Of a stretch of DNA of 64,000 bases, positions 8,995 through 17,879 are shown piece by piece (within the stretch, counting starts at the first letter, position 1; the number at the start of each line of letters is the position of its first letter). A program made the position numbers and the translations under genes. The notes beneath the pieces are model-generated. The model made no database searches, was not told the origin of the DNA, and worked only from the letters and a program-made list of their open reading frames with translations. This DNA is from Comamonas thiooxydans (GTDB lineage: Bacteria; Pseudomonadota; Gammaproteobacteria; Burkholderiales; Burkholderiaceae_C), in contig NZ_BBVD01000007.1 of NCBI RefSeq assembly GCF_000964545.1, positions 434,001-498,000 of the forward strand, in the 5' to 3' direction.

Positions 8995-9756
8995 ATGAAA
9001 CATATTCCCCGCAAGCGCTTCGGCCAGAACTTCCTGACCGACGGCGCCATCATCGACAACATCGTCCAGGCCATCGACCCCAAGGCGGGCGAACCCATGG
9101 TCGAGATCGGCCCCGGCCTGATGGCGCTGTCGCAGCCCCTGGTCGAGCGCCTGGGCAAGCTCACCGTCATCGAGCTGGACCGGGACCTGGCGGCCCGTCT
9201 GCGTCTGCGCGACGATCTCGATGTGGTCGAGTCCGATGTGCTCAAGGTGGACTTCCGTGCGCTGGCTGCGCGTCTGGGCGTGGCCAAGCTGCGCGTGGTC
9301 GGCAATCTGCCCTACAACATCTCCAGCCCCATTCTTTTTCATCTGCTGGAGCAGGTGGATGTGGTGCAGGATCAGCACTTCATGCTGCAAAAAGAGGTCA
9401 TAGACCGCATGGTGGCGGACGCCGGCACCTCGGCCTACGGCCGTCTGTCGGTGATGCTGCAGTGGCGCTACGCCATGGAGGATGTGCTGTTCGTGCCGCC
9501 GGGCAGCTTCAATCCGCCTCCCAAGGTCGACAGTGCCGTGGTGCGCATGATTCCGCGCGAGCAGCCTGCGGATCTCGATCCCAAGCTGCTGGAAGAGCTG
9601 GTGCAGGTGGCGTTCAGCCAGCGCCGCAAGATCTTGCGCAACACCCTGGGCAAGTGGCTGGAAGCAAAGGGCTTTGCCGGCGAGTTCGATCTGCAGCGCC
9701 GCGCGGAAGAAGTGCCTGTCGCCGAATTCGAAGCCCTGGCGGCACAGCTTTCCTGA
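8995..9756 (+). CDS. rsmA: 16S rRNA (adenine1518/1519-N6)-dimethyltransferase RsmA (KsgA)
   Basis: This 253-residue enzyme dimethylates A1518 and A1519 of 16S rRNA late in 30S assembly. The signature R-K-R-F-G-Q-N-F-L starts the protein. SAM motif I reads E-I-G-P-G, and the catalytic N-L-P-Y-N-I lies near residue 104. pdxA, which sits between surA and ksgA in enterobacteria, is absent here. It ends just before a hairpin that separates it from a convergent aminotransferase. Confidence 0.97.
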   Translation: MKHIPRKRFGQNFLTDGAIIDNIVQAIDPKAGEPMVEIGPGLMALSQPLVERLGKLTVIELDRDLAARLRLRDDLDVVESDVLKVDFRALAARLGVAKLRVVGNLPYNISSPILFHLLEQVDVVQDQHFMLQKEVIDRMVADAGTSAYGRLSVMLQWRYAMEDVLFVPPGSFNPPPKVDSAVVRMIPREQPADLDPKLLEELVQVAFSQRRKILRNTLGKWLEAKGFAGEFDLQRRAEEVPVAEFEALAAQLS

Positions 9757-9771
9757 ATTTGGATAAAAAAT

Positions 9772-9804
9772 GCTTCAATCGCTTTATAGGTAAGCGATTG
9801 AAGC
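9772..9804. repeat. family B hairpin between convergent rsmA and aminotransferase
   Basis: A perfect 13-bp stem (9772-9784 with 9792-9804) with a 7-base loop is flanked by an A-tract and TTTGATAG. It probably acts as a bidirectional terminator. It shares the TAAGCGATTGAAGCTA-type core with other family B copies. Confidence 0.75.
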
Positions 9805-9819
9805 TACTGATTTGATAGT

Positions 9820-11175
9820 TCAGTCAGTGGCCTGCAGCGCATCACCCAGTGCGTTGATCAGCCGCTCGATCTCGGCCTGCTCGCTGATGAAGGGCGGCGC
9901 CAGCTGAATCGTGTCACCGCCGTAGCGCACATAAAAGCCGGCCTCCCAGCATTTCATGGCGATCTCGTAGGGGCGTCTGGCGGGCTCGCCGGGCAGGGGG
10001 GTGATCGTGATGCCAGCCGCTAGGCCGATATTGCGGATGTCCAGCACATGCCTGGCGCCCTTGAGGCTGTGCACGGCCTGCTCGAACAAGGGGGCCAGTG
10101 CGCGCACGCGGCCCGGGCCGTCTTCGCGCTGCAGCAGATCCAGTGCCGCAATGGCTGCCGCGCAGGCCACGGGATGGGCCGAATAGGTATAGCCGTGGGC
10201 AAATTCCAGCATGTACTGCGGCCCTCCTGCCGCCATGAACTGCTCATAGATGGCGGGCGTGACCACGCAGGCTCCCAGCGGCTGGGCGCCGTTGCTGACC
10301 TGCTTGGCGATATTCATGATGTCCGGCGTCACGCCAAAGGCTTCGGCCGCCGTCATCGCTCCGAGGCGGCCAAAGCCCGTGATGACCTCGTCGAAGATCA
10401 GCAGGATGTCGTGCTGGGTGCAGATCTCGCGCAAACGCTGCAGATAGCCGGCGGGCGGAATCACCACGCCGCCCGAGCCCGACATGGGCTCCACGATCAC
10501 GGCGGCGATATTGCTGGCGTCATGCAGGGCGATCAGATCGAGCAGCCGGTCTGCCAGGGCGCGCCCGTCGGTCTGGGGCTGGCCCTTGAAAAACGAACCT
10601 GCTGGCGGCTGGGTGTGCGGCAGATGGTCGGCTTCGACCCCTTGGCCGAACATCTTGCGGTTGCCCCCCATGCCGCCTACCGAGATGCCGCCAAAGTTCA
10701 CGCCGTGATAGCCCTTCTCGCGTCCGATCAGCCGGGTCTTGGTGCCCTGGCCCCTGGCGCGCCAGTAGGCGCGCGCCATCTTCAGCGAGGTGTCGGCTGC
10801 TTCCGAGCCCGAGCCGGTGAAGAACACATGCTCAAGCCCCTGGGGCATCAGCGCCACGATGCGGTTGGCCAGCGCGAACGAGGCCGGGTGGCCGAACTGG
10901 AAGGCGGGTGCGTAATCGAGCTGCAGCGCGGCCTGACCAATGGCCTCGGCGATCTCGCGGCGGCCATGGCCCAGACCCGAGCACCACAGGCCCGAGAGGC
11001 CGTCGAAAATGCGCCGGCCATCGGCATCGCTGTAGTAGGCGCCCTGTGCGCCCGTGATGATGCGGGGCCTGGCCTTGAAGTTGCGGTTGCCGGTGAACGG
11101 CATCCAGTGGGCGCTTAGCCATTGTTCGTCGTGGCGCGCGAGGTCTGCGGATGTCTGGCGGTCTGCAAGCTGCAT
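9820..11175 (-). CDS. class III PLP-dependent aminotransferase (omega-amino acid:pyruvate type)
   Basis: This roughly 451-residue fold-type I aminotransferase has the class III landmarks: G-S-G-S-E-A-A-D-T substrate and cofactor loop, F-D-E-V-I-T-G-F-G-R with the pyridine-binding Asp, and the Schiff-base Lys in N-I-A-K-Q-V-S-N-G. Its closest well-known relatives are beta-alanine:pyruvate and omega-amine transaminases, but the amino donor is not fixed by what I can see. The ATG at 11175 has a good AAGGAG site. The gene stands alone, with no semialdehyde dehydrogenase or regulator next to it. Confidence 0.88.
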   Translation of the reverse strand: MQLADRQTSADLARHDEQWLSAHWMPFTGNRNFKARPRIITGAQGAYYSDADGRRIFDGLSGLWCSGLGHGRREIAEAIGQAALQLDYAPAFQFGHPASFALANRIVALMPQGLEHVFFTGSGSEAADTSLKMARAYWRARGQGTKTRLIGREKGYHGVNFGGISVGGMGGNRKMFGQGVEADHLPHTQPPAGSFFKGQPQTDGRALADRLLDLIALHDASNIAAVIVEPMSGSGGVVIPPAGYLQRLREICTQHDILLIFDEVITGFGRLGAMTAAEAFGVTPDIMNIAKQVSNGAQPLGACVVTPAIYEQFMAAGGPQYMLEFAHGYTYSAHPVACAAAIAALDLLQREDGPGRVRALAPLFEQAVHSLKGARHVLDIRNIGLAAGITITPLPGEPARRPYEIAMKCWEAGFYVRYGGDTIQLAPPFISEQAEIERLINALGDALQATD

Positions 11176-11410
11176 GGGAACTCCTTGGATTCCCGGCCAT
11201 TGTTGGCCTTGGGCCCGGTTTGGCAAATAGCCGCAAACCCATGGGAGCGAGTCCGAATTGGCATCTTCCGCATGACTTATCCACAGTATTTTCTGATGCC
11301 GGAGAGTCAGGCTCGGATGATTTTCTGGCGTGAATGATCAGAAGCTCACAAAGAGTCTGGGATATTCAATATTTACCCATGGCTTATCAAAAGGCTTGTT
11401 CACATGATTT

Positions 11411-11503
11411 CTACAGATCATGAAGATGGCCGTTGCAGTCGCCCAGCATGGCCAGGGACTGCAGCAGCCATTGCGTAAAAGTGGTGGGCTGGTCGGTGTT
11501 CAT
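11411..11503 (-). CDS. possible 30-residue small protein downstream of the DUF2061 gene
   Basis: An ATG 9 bases after the DUF2061 stop opens a 30-codon frame (starts M-N-T-D-Q-P, ends H-L-H-D-L) closed by TAG. It contains a short amphipathic middle (Q-W-L-L-Q-S-L-A-M-L). The ribosome site is weak. I know no family for it. It may be a real small protein or chance. Confidence 0.25.
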   Translation of the reverse strand: MNTDQPTTFTQWLLQSLAMLGDCNGHLHDL

Positions 11504-11512
11504 AGACGGCTC

Positions 11513-11767
11513 TCAGGCGCTCAGTGCCTGTCCGGCAAGCGCTTGTTGCTCGCGTTTCTTCAGGCGGCGCTCCCAGACTTTTTCATGGAAGAAGAAGGCA
11601 AAGGCCTGGACCGTTGGCTCGAGCAGGCTCAGCGTCAGCGAGGCAATCAGATTGCCGGTCACGGCATAGGCGACGCAGGCGGCGACGGTGATGTGGATCA
11701 CGTAGTAGCTGGCGGTCTTGGTCAGCGTGAGCTGGTTCTGGCGCAATGTCTTGATCAAGCGTGTCAT
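11513..11767 (-). CDS. DUF2061 family small membrane protein
   Basis: This 84-residue inner-membrane protein has the DUF2061 pattern: a first hydrophobic segment Y-Y-V-I-H-I-T-V-A-A-C-V-A-Y, then V-T-G-N-L, a second hydrophobic stretch, and the terminal F-F-H-E-K-V-W-E-R. The function of the family is unknown. I chose the ATG at 11767, with a GGAGAAA site, because the longer frame begins in the upstream leader. Confidence 0.8.
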   Translation of the reverse strand: MTRLIKTLRQNQLTLTKTASYYVIHITVAACVAYAVTGNLIASLTLSLLEPTVQAFAFFFHEKVWERRLKKREQQALAGQALSA

Positions 11768-11905
11768 CTGTTTCTCCCTGTGCGATGAATGAATGGTAGG
11801 GAGGATGGCGATGCATTTCCAATTGAGAATCATTACTATTGCGATAGCGCCTACAGACTGCTGCGAGATGAACGGCTTGCTAAGCTATGTGCCAGATTTT
11901 GATTG

Positions 11906-11960
11906 AAATTGGCCGTCAGCCATTGACTGATAAGCGCTGGCAGCTATTGATTTGAGAGTT
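11906..11960. repeat. family B repeat upstream of GNAT gene
   Basis: The segment contains GATAAGCGCTGGCAGCTATT, which is the reverse complement of the family B core (ATAGCTGCCAGCGCTTATC), followed by TTTGAGAG. The stem is imperfect. Confidence 0.6.
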
Positions 11961-11964
11961 TTTG

Positions 11965-12477
11965 ATGACGGGGTCGATGCCAATTCAGCTGCGTGCGCTG
12001 GGCGCGGACGATGTGGATGCCGTGATGCGCATACAGCAGCATTGCTATGGTGCGGACTTTTCGGAGCCGCGCGAGGTGTTTGTGCGCCGTTTGCGGACGG
12101 CCGGGCATTGTTCCTGGGCGGCAGAGCAGGGCGGAGAGCTGGTGGCCTATCTGGCAGCCTATTGGTCGCGCCCCGGAGCCATCACGCCGCTCAACGGCGA
12201 CTTTGCCGAATATGACGATGCCAGCGTGCTCTATCTGCACGATATGGCTGTGTCCGAGGCTGCAGCCGGCCAGGGCCTGGCGCGGCGCATGGTCCAGGTC
12301 CTGAAGGCGCAGGCCAGAGCGCGCGGCGTGCAGCGCACGGCACTGGTTTCGGTGCAGGGTTCGCGGCTTTACTGGGAGCGTCAAGGCTATGCGGTCGAAT
12401 CCGTGACAAATGCTGCGCAGCAGCAACATTTGGCCAGTTACGGCGAAGGAGCGCTCTATATGGTGGGATTTATCTGA
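11965..12477 (+). CDS. GNAT family N-acetyltransferase
   Basis: This is a single-domain GNAT acyltransferase of about 170 residues using acetyl-CoA. The core is visible as Y-L-H-D-M-A-V (beta 4) followed by the CoA pyrophosphate loop A-A-G-Q-G-L-A-R-R-M near residues 98-107, and a late Y-W-E-R-Q-G-Y segment. The acceptor is unknown. Translation may start at ATG 11965 or at 11977 (M-P-I-Q-L-R). The NUDIX gene begins 27 bases downstream. Confidence 0.85.
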   Translation: MTGSMPIQLRALGADDVDAVMRIQQHCYGADFSEPREVFVRRLRTAGHCSWAAEQGGELVAYLAAYWSRPGAITPLNGDFAEYDDASVLYLHDMAVSEAAAGQGLARRMVQVLKAQARARGVQRTALVSVQGSRLYWERQGYAVESVTNAAQQQHLASYGEGALYMVGFI

Positions 12478-12503
12478 CACATCGTCGGTTCGGGACAAGG
12501 ATA

Positions 12504-13061
12504 ATGCCGGCCATGCCCAATCGCTGGAAACCCAATGTGACTGTCTCGGCCATCATCGAACGCGATGGCCGTTTTTTGCTGGTGGAAGAACAAACGGCGG
12601 ATGGACTGCGTCTGAACACGCCGGCCGGTCATCTCGACCCTTCCGAAAGCCCTGTCGATGCCTGTGTGCGCGAGGTCATGGAAGAGACGGCCTACAGCTT
12701 CACGCCCACGGCCCTGGTCGGCATCTACATGAACCGCTTTGTGCGCACGCGCACGGGCTCGGACATCACCTATCTGCGCTTTGCCTTCACGGGCGATCTG
12801 GGCATGCACCATGCCCAGCGCCATCTGGACGACGGCATCGTGCGCAGCGTCTGGCTCTCGCTCGACGAACTCAAGGCCACCGAGCATCTGCACCGCAGCC
12901 CCATCGTGCTGGAGTCGGTGGGCGATTATCTGGCCGGCCAGCGCTATGACATAGGCCTCATTCATGCCGATGCCAGCATCTACAAGGTGCCGCAGCTCAC
13001 GCGCCCGGTGCCTGAAGAGGCCGGTGCCACGCTGGACGATGTGCTGGTGCAGATTCACTGA
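12504..13061 (+). CDS. NUDIX hydrolase, NudJ-like
   Basis: This 185-residue pyrophosphohydrolase carries a full Nudix box: G-H-L-D-P-S-E-S, then C-V-R-E-V-M-E-E-T-A. Only the last glycine of the consensus is replaced. NudJ-type enzymes hydrolyse thiamine diphosphates and nucleotides. In many gammaproteobacteria and, as I recall, betaproteobacteria this gene lies directly upstream of mnmA. Here mnmA is 13.7 kb further on. A second ATG at 12513 is an equally likely start. Confidence 0.9.
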   Translation: MPAMPNRWKPNVTVSAIIERDGRFLLVEEQTADGLRLNTPAGHLDPSESPVDACVREVMEETAYSFTPTALVGIYMNRFVRTRTGSDITYLRFAFTGDLGMHHAQRHLDDGIVRSVWLSLDELKATEHLHRSPIVLESVGDYLAGQRYDIGLIHADASIYKVPQLTRPVPEEAGATLDDVLVQIH

Positions 13062-13110
13062 TATTGGCATTCGGCAGTTGTGACAGGCGTGCAGGCCGGG
13101 GCTGTGCACA

Positions 13111-14016
13111 ATGCCCTGTATGTCTGTAGCCAGCCTGATTCGACTCATGACACTGGCCGCCCTCTGGGGCGGCAGTTTTTTATTCATGCGCGTGGCCGTA
13201 CCCCATCTGGGGGCCGTGCCCACGGCCGTGGGACGCGGCCTGTTTTCGGCGCTGGGCCTTGGCGCGGCGTTGTTTGCCATGGGCTACCGGCCCAGGCCAG
13301 GACGCTATCTTTGGCCCTTGCTGGGGCTGGGTGTCATCAATTCCGGCATCCCCTTTCTCATGTACGCGCTGGCGGCCCAGGTGCTGCCATCGGGCTATAG
13401 CGCCATCTTCAATGCCACCACGCCACTGGTTGCTACCGTGGTGGGAGCGCTGGTGTTTGCCGAGGCGATTACGCCCGCGCGTGTGGCTGCCGTGCTGCTC
13501 GGAATTGGCGGTGTGGCGGTGCTGGCCCAGGCCGGGCCGCTGGATCTCGGCGCAGCCGTGCTGGGCGGCATGGCGGCCTGTTTTGTGGCCACGGTCTGCT
13601 ATGCGTTTTCCAGCTATCTGACGCTCAGGCTTGCGGGTGCCAATGCCTCTGTGGACACGCGCGCTGCCGTTTTCATCAGCCAGCTCGGTGCGCTGATGGT
13701 GCTGACACCGGCGCTGCTCATCGACATGGCGCTGGAGCCCGGCATGCTGGCCAGGCTGCAGGCCGCTCCGCTGCTGGCATGGGGCAATGTGGCGCTGCTG
13801 GGCCTGCTGAGCACGGCTCTGGCCTATGTGCTGTATTTCCGGCTGATTGCCGATGAAGGCCCGCAAAAGGCGCTGACCGTGACCTTTATCGTGCCCGTGT
13901 TTGCCGTGCTCTGGGGCTGGGCCCTGCTCGATGAGTCCTTGACCATCGCTCATGCCATGGGTGGCGGGCTGATTGCGCTGTCGCTCTGGCTGGTGCTGCG
14001 CCCCAAGGCGGATTGA
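13111..14016 (+). CDS. EamA/DMT family transporter
   Basis: This 301-residue inner-membrane protein has about ten hydrophobic segments arranged as two EamA repeats. The first begins L-A-A-L-W-G-G-S-F-L-F-M, and the second contains P-V-F-A-V-L-W-G-W near residue 265. Members export amino acids, metabolites or drugs; the substrate is not predictable here. ATG 13111 or 13120 may be the start. It is convergent with the LysR gene that follows. Confidence 0.88.
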   Translation: MPCMSVASLIRLMTLAALWGGSFLFMRVAVPHLGAVPTAVGRGLFSALGLGAALFAMGYRPRPGRYLWPLLGLGVINSGIPFLMYALAAQVLPSGYSAIFNATTPLVATVVGALVFAEAITPARVAAVLLGIGGVAVLAQAGPLDLGAAVLGGMAACFVATVCYAFSSYLTLRLAGANASVDTRAAVFISQLGALMVLTPALLIDMALEPGMLARLQAAPLLAWGNVALLGLLSTALAYVLYFRLIADEGPQKALTVTFIVPVFAVLWGWALLDESLTIAHAMGGGLIALSLWLVLRPKAD

Positions 14017-14038
14017 GCCGAGGTCTCCGGCCGTCTTT

Positions 14039-14959
14039 TCACCAGGCGGCGGGCAGGCGCAGCTGCAAAAGTTCCAGAAAGGACTGTGCCGCATGTGGCA
14101 GCGTGCGGCCGGCCAGGGTCTGAACCTCGATATCGCGCAGATCCATGCCGCGGTCGCTGAGCGCCACGGCCACGAGCGCGCCTGTGGCCACCATGTCGCG
14201 GGCGGCGATTTCGCTGGCCACGGCAACCGCCGTGCCCTGGGCCGCAAAGTTCAGCAGCGTCTTGCCGTGATTGCTCTCCAGGGCCGGCGCCAGCATCAGT
14301 CCCTGGCGGCTGCAGGCTGCATCCAGCAACTGGCGCACGGCCGTGCTGGGCGGCGTCAATGCCAGCGGATAGCGCACCAGCCTTGCCAGTGCCACGCTGC
14401 GCTCCTGCGCCAGTTCATGGCCGGATGCCACCAGCGCCAGCACGGGCGCGGCCACGCGGCAGGCGACGGCGATGCCGGGCTCGGGGGCCCGGCTGAAACA
14501 CAGGCCTATGTCGGCCGTGCCGGTACGCACGGCACCGGAAACCTCGTGCGTGGGAAGCACCGTCACTTCGAAGACGATGCCGCTGTGCTCGCGCTGGAAG
14601 GCCGCGCACAGGCGCGGCAGGAATTCGCTGGCGAAGGCATCGGAGCTGGCGATGCGTACCTTGCCGCTGCGCAGGCCTTGCAAGGCCTTGATCTCGTCGA
14701 GCGCGCGCTCCGCGTCCAGCCCCGCGCGGCGCGCATGATCGGCGAGGATCTCGCCGGCGGCGTTGAGCACCATGCCGCGCGGGTGGCGCTCGAACAGCGG
14801 CGTGCCCAGGCGCGCCTCCAATGCCGCGATCTGGCGGCTGATGGCCGAGGCCGCCACATGCAGTCTTGCCGAAGCCTCACTCAGCGATCCGCATTGCGCG
14901 ACTTCGTGGAAGTAGCGCAGCGCGGTGTCTTGCAGCAGCAAATGGCGGGACTCGGGCAT
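14039..14959 (-). CDS. LysR family regulator divergent from a Bug/gamma-glutamyltransferase unit
   Basis: This 306-residue LysR protein has an N-terminal winged helix (A-L-R-Y-F-H-E-V-A, then A-A-S-A-I-S-R-Q-I) and a periplasmic-binding-like co-inducer domain. The ATG at 14959 fits the family N terminus; the frame extends upstream without similarity. It is divergent from the Bug gene at 15118, and a perfect palindrome lies in the shared promoter region. It most likely controls that transport and hydrolysis pair in response to their substrate. Confidence 0.9.
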   Translation of the reverse strand: MPESRHLLLQDTALRYFHEVAQCGSLSEASARLHVAASAISRQIAALEARLGTPLFERHPRGMVLNAAGEILADHARRAGLDAERALDEIKALQGLRSGKVRIASSDAFASEFLPRLCAAFQREHSGIVFEVTVLPTHEVSGAVRTGTADIGLCFSRAPEPGIAVACRVAAPVLALVASGHELAQERSVALARLVRYPLALTPPSTAVRQLLDAACSRQGLMLAPALESNHGKTLLNFAAQGTAVAVASEIAARDMVATGALVAVALSDRGMDLRDIEVQTLAGRTLPHAAQSFLELLQLRLPAAW

Positions 14960-15023
14960 GGCAGGCGGTGGCGGCAAAGCGCCATTGTGCCAGGTTTGCT
15001 GTTTTGGCAACGATGGCTTGCAA

Positions 15024-15043
15024 ATTTGCCGATAGCGGCAAAT
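15024..15043. promoter_or_regulatory. probable LysR operator (8-bp palindrome)
   Basis: ATTTGCCG-ATAG-CGGCAAAT is a perfect interrupted palindrome containing a T-N11-A core. It sits between the divergent lysR (14959) and Bug gene (15118), where a LysR recognition site is expected. Confidence 0.6.
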
Positions 15044-15117
15044 GCCCCGGTTTTCTAAGATCTCCCGTTCGATGGTCGCCAGGCAGCGGCCAGCCCTCCA
15101 TTTCTGTGGGAGTTGCC

Positions 15118-16128
15118 ATGCGGGCACGGTTTACTGTTTCAACGACGCGCCGCCAGTGGCTTCAGGCCGCTGCGGCCGTGGCCGGTGGTTTGCTGGCCTT
15201 TCCGGCCCTGGCCCAGGGCGAGGCCGCCTGGCCCGGCCGACCGGTGCGCGTGATCGTGCCGTTTCCGGCCAGCGGCGCTACCGATCTGGTGGCACGCGTG
15301 ATCGCGCAGCGGGTATCGCAGGAGCTGGGCCAGCAACTGGTCATAGACAACCGGCCCGGCGCCGGCGGCACCATAGGCACAGCCGAGGCCGCCAAGGCGG
15401 CGGCCGACGGCTACACCCTGCTGTTCACCACCAGCAGCACGCATGCCATCTCGCCGCATCTGATGCCCAGGCTGGCCTACAAGGCGGACAAGGATTTCAG
15501 TCCCATCGCCCACACGGCGGATGCAGCCAGCGTGCTGCTGGTCACGCCCTCGCTGCCGGTCAAGAGCGTGCAGGAGCTGATTGCCTATGCCAGGGCCAAT
15601 CCCGGCAAGCTCAACTACGCCACCAGCGGCAATGGCACCATCGTGCACCTGAACACCGCCGCCTTTGCCGCGCAGGCCGGTATCCAGCTCGCCCATGTGC
15701 CCTACAAGGGCACGGCGCAGTCGATCACCGATCTGGCGGCAGGCCAGGTGCATCTGCTGTTCGATTCCATCCCCACGGGCATGCCCCATGTGGCCAGCGG
15801 CCGCCTGCGCGCCCTGGCCGTGACCGGCGACAGGCGCAGCACGCAGGCTCCGAATCTGCCCACGGTGGCCGAATCCGGCCTGCCAGGCTATTCCTCGGTC
15901 ACCTGGTTCGGCATCTACGGCCCGGCCGGCATGAAGCCCGAGCTGGTTGCAAGAATCAACCAGGCCTTCAACCGCGCCATCCAGAATCCCGAGGTGATCG
16001 CCAGCCTGGCCAAGCAGGGCGTGGAGCCCGCCAAGCCGCAGACGCCCGCGCAGTTCGCGGCCATGGTGCAGGTCGACAGCGCGCGCTGGGCCAAGGTCAT
16101 CAGGGACAACAACATTACTTTGGAATGA
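15118..16128 (+). CDS. Bug/TctC-type extracytoplasmic solute-binding protein
   Basis: This 336-residue periplasmic binding protein of the tripartite tricarboxylate transporter receptor family has a signal peptide with a twin-arginine look (T-R-R-Q-W-L) ending A-L-A-Q. The family hallmarks follow: W-P-G-R-P-V-R-V-I-V-P-F, P-A-S-G-A-T-D, A-D-G-Y-T-L-L and H-V-P-Y-K-G. Bug proteins bind carboxylates, amino acids or aromatic acids. No tctA/tctB membrane genes are nearby. It is followed, after a repeat A copy, by a gamma-glutamyltransferase-like gene, which hints at a gamma-glutamyl ligand. Confidence 0.9.
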   Translation: MRARFTVSTTRRQWLQAAAAVAGGLLAFPALAQGEAAWPGRPVRVIVPFPASGATDLVARVIAQRVSQELGQQLVIDNRPGAGGTIGTAEAAKAAADGYTLLFTTSSTHAISPHLMPRLAYKADKDFSPIAHTADAASVLLVTPSLPVKSVQELIAYARANPGKLNYATSGNGTIVHLNTAAFAAQAGIQLAHVPYKGTAQSITDLAAGQVHLLFDSIPTGMPHVASGRLRALAVTGDRRSTQAPNLPTVAESGLPGYSSVTWFGIYGPAGMKPELVARINQAFNRAIQNPEVIASLAKQGVEPAKPQTPAQFAAMVQVDSARWAKVIRDNNITLE

Positions 16129-16137
16129 CATATGCAA

Positions 16138-16216
16138 CCCCCTGTGCGGCTGCGCCGGGGGACGGCATCCTCGGCTAGGCGCTTCCTGCCGTGAGGCGGC
16201 CCTTGCTCGATGCCTT
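16138..16216 (+). repeat. GC-rich dispersed repeat, family A, copy 2 (3' of Bug gene)
   Basis: It begins about 10 bases after the Bug stop with CCCCCTGTGCGGCTGCGCC, then GGGGGACG, and ends GGCGGCCCTTGCTCG. It is a more diverged copy, in the orientation of the preceding gene. Confidence 0.65.
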
Positions 16217-16275
16217 TGGCCTGGGGCGTGTCAGTGTTAAGCGCGGCGCCCATGAATCACTGATCGGACTTAAAT

Positions 16276-17877
16276 ATGACCAACCTCATCAAGGACTGGA
16301 CGCTTCCCTATGCTTCGAACCGCTCGCCGGTGCTGGGGCGCAATGTGGTCAGCACTTCGCAGCCGCTGGCCGCGCAGGCTGGCCTCTCCATGCTGCTGGC
16401 TGGCGGCAACGCCGTGGATGCGGCACTGGCTGCGGCGATGACGCTGACCGTGGTCGAGCCCACGGGCTGCGGCATCGGCAGCGACGGCTTTGCCATCGTC
16501 TGGGACGGCAAGGAGCTGCACGGCCTCAACGCCTCGGGCCGCTCGCCTGCGGGCTGGACGCCCGACTACTTTGCCCAGCTGGGCGGCATTCCGGAAAAGG
16601 GCTGGAATGCCGTGACCGTGCCCGGCGCCGTGTCGGCCTGGGTGGCGCTGTCCAAGCGCTTCGGCAAGCTGCCATTCACGCAGGTGGCCCGGCCCGCCAT
16701 CGACTATGCACGCAACGGTTTCCCGGTCTCGCCCACGATTGGCACGCTGTGGGAGCTGGGCGGCAAGAAACTGGGCGACCAGCCCGGCTTTGCCGAGTGC
16801 TTTCTGCCTGGTGGCCGCGCTCCCCGGGCCGGTGAGGTGTTCAGGAGCGAAGCCCATGCGCGCACGCTGGAAGAGATTGCCGAGACCATGGGCGAGTCCT
16901 TTTACCGCGGCGCACTGGCCAGGAAGATGGTCGAGCATTCGCGGGCCTGCGGCGGTGTGATGAGCGAGGAAGACCTGGCCGCGCACCAGGCCGACTGGGT
17001 GGGAACGGTGTCGCAGAAGTTCGGCGATTCGGTTATCCACGAGATTCCGCCCAACGGCCAGGGCATTGCGGCGCTGATGGCGCTGGGCATGCTCGACGAG
17101 CTGGGCGTGGGCAAGCAAGACCTCGACGGCGTGGACAGCGTGCATCTGCAGATCGAGGCCATGAAACTGGCTTTTGCCGACCTGCACCAGTACAACGCCG
17201 ACCTCGACCATATGCGCGTCACTCCCGCCCAACTGCTGGACCGCGACTACCTGCGCGAACGCGCCAGTCTCATAGACCCGAAGCTGGCCGGCGCACCGGG
17301 CTGCGGCGCGCCCCGGCCCGGCGGCACGGTCTACCTGGCGGCGGCCGATGCCAGCGGCATGATGGTCTCCTTCATCCAGTCCAACTACATGGGCTTCGGC
17401 TCGGGCGTGGTCGTGCCGGGCACGGGCATCAGCCTGCAGAACCGCGGCCACGGCTTTACCACCGAGGCCGGTCATGCCAATCAGGTCGGCCCGCGCAAGC
17501 GCCCCTCGCACACCATCATTCCGGCCTTTGCCATGCATGCCGACGGCACGCCGCAAATGGCGTTCGGCGTCATGGGCGGCCCAATGCAGAGCCAGGGCCA
17601 TCTGCAGATGGCCCTGCGCGTGCTGCGCTACGGCCAGAACCCGCAGGCTGCGGCCGATGCACCGCGCTGGCGCGTGACCGGCGGCAAGGGAGTGGCCGTG
17701 GAGCCGTCCTTCGATGCTGCCGTGGTTGAGCAGCTGCGCGCACGCGGGCACGAGGTCAGCATCGAGACCGGCCACGGCGTGTTCGCCTTTGGCGGCGCCC
17801 AGCTGGTGCTGCGCGACGGCGAGCATTACATCGCGGGTTCCGATCCACGCAAGGATGGGTGCGCGGTGGGGTTCTGA
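16276..17877 (+). CDS. gamma-glutamyltransferase family protein
   Basis: This 533-residue Ntn hydrolase is related to Ggt. A large-subunit-like N-terminal half is followed by the autocleavage and nucleophile threonine in G-G-T-V-Y near residue 351. The small-subunit half has G-S-G-V-V-V-P-G-T-G-I, P-S-H-T-I-I-P and G-V-M-G-G-P-M-Q. There is no obvious signal peptide, unlike periplasmic Ggt, so it may act in the cytoplasm on an imported gamma-glutamyl or N-acyl compound. It lies behind a Bug binding protein and is probably in the same LysR-controlled unit. Confidence 0.88.
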   Translation: MTNLIKDWTLPYASNRSPVLGRNVVSTSQPLAAQAGLSMLLAGGNAVDAALAAAMTLTVVEPTGCGIGSDGFAIVWDGKELHGLNASGRSPAGWTPDYFAQLGGIPEKGWNAVTVPGAVSAWVALSKRFGKLPFTQVARPAIDYARNGFPVSPTIGTLWELGGKKLGDQPGFAECFLPGGRAPRAGEVFRSEAHARTLEEIAETMGESFYRGALARKMVEHSRACGGVMSEEDLAAHQADWVGTVSQKFGDSVIHEIPPNGQGIAALMALGMLDELGVGKQDLDGVDSVHLQIEAMKLAFADLHQYNADLDHMRVTPAQLLDRDYLRERASLIDPKLAGAPGCGAPRPGGTVYLAAADASGMMVSFIQSNYMGFGSGVVVPGTGISLQNRGHGFTTEAGHANQVGPRKRPSHTIIPAFAMHADGTPQMAFGVMGGPMQSQGHLQMALRVLRYGQNPQAAADAPRWRVTGGKGVAVEPSFDAAVVEQLRARGHEVSIETGHGVFAFGGAQLVLRDGEHYIAGSDPRKDGCAVGF

Positions 17878-17879
17878 GG

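Noticed and set aside
11277..11285. Perfect DnaA-box sequence TTATCCACA upstream of the aminotransferase gene
   Set aside because: Single box, with no cluster, AT-rich unwinding region, dnaA, dnaN or gidA nearby, so not an origin.
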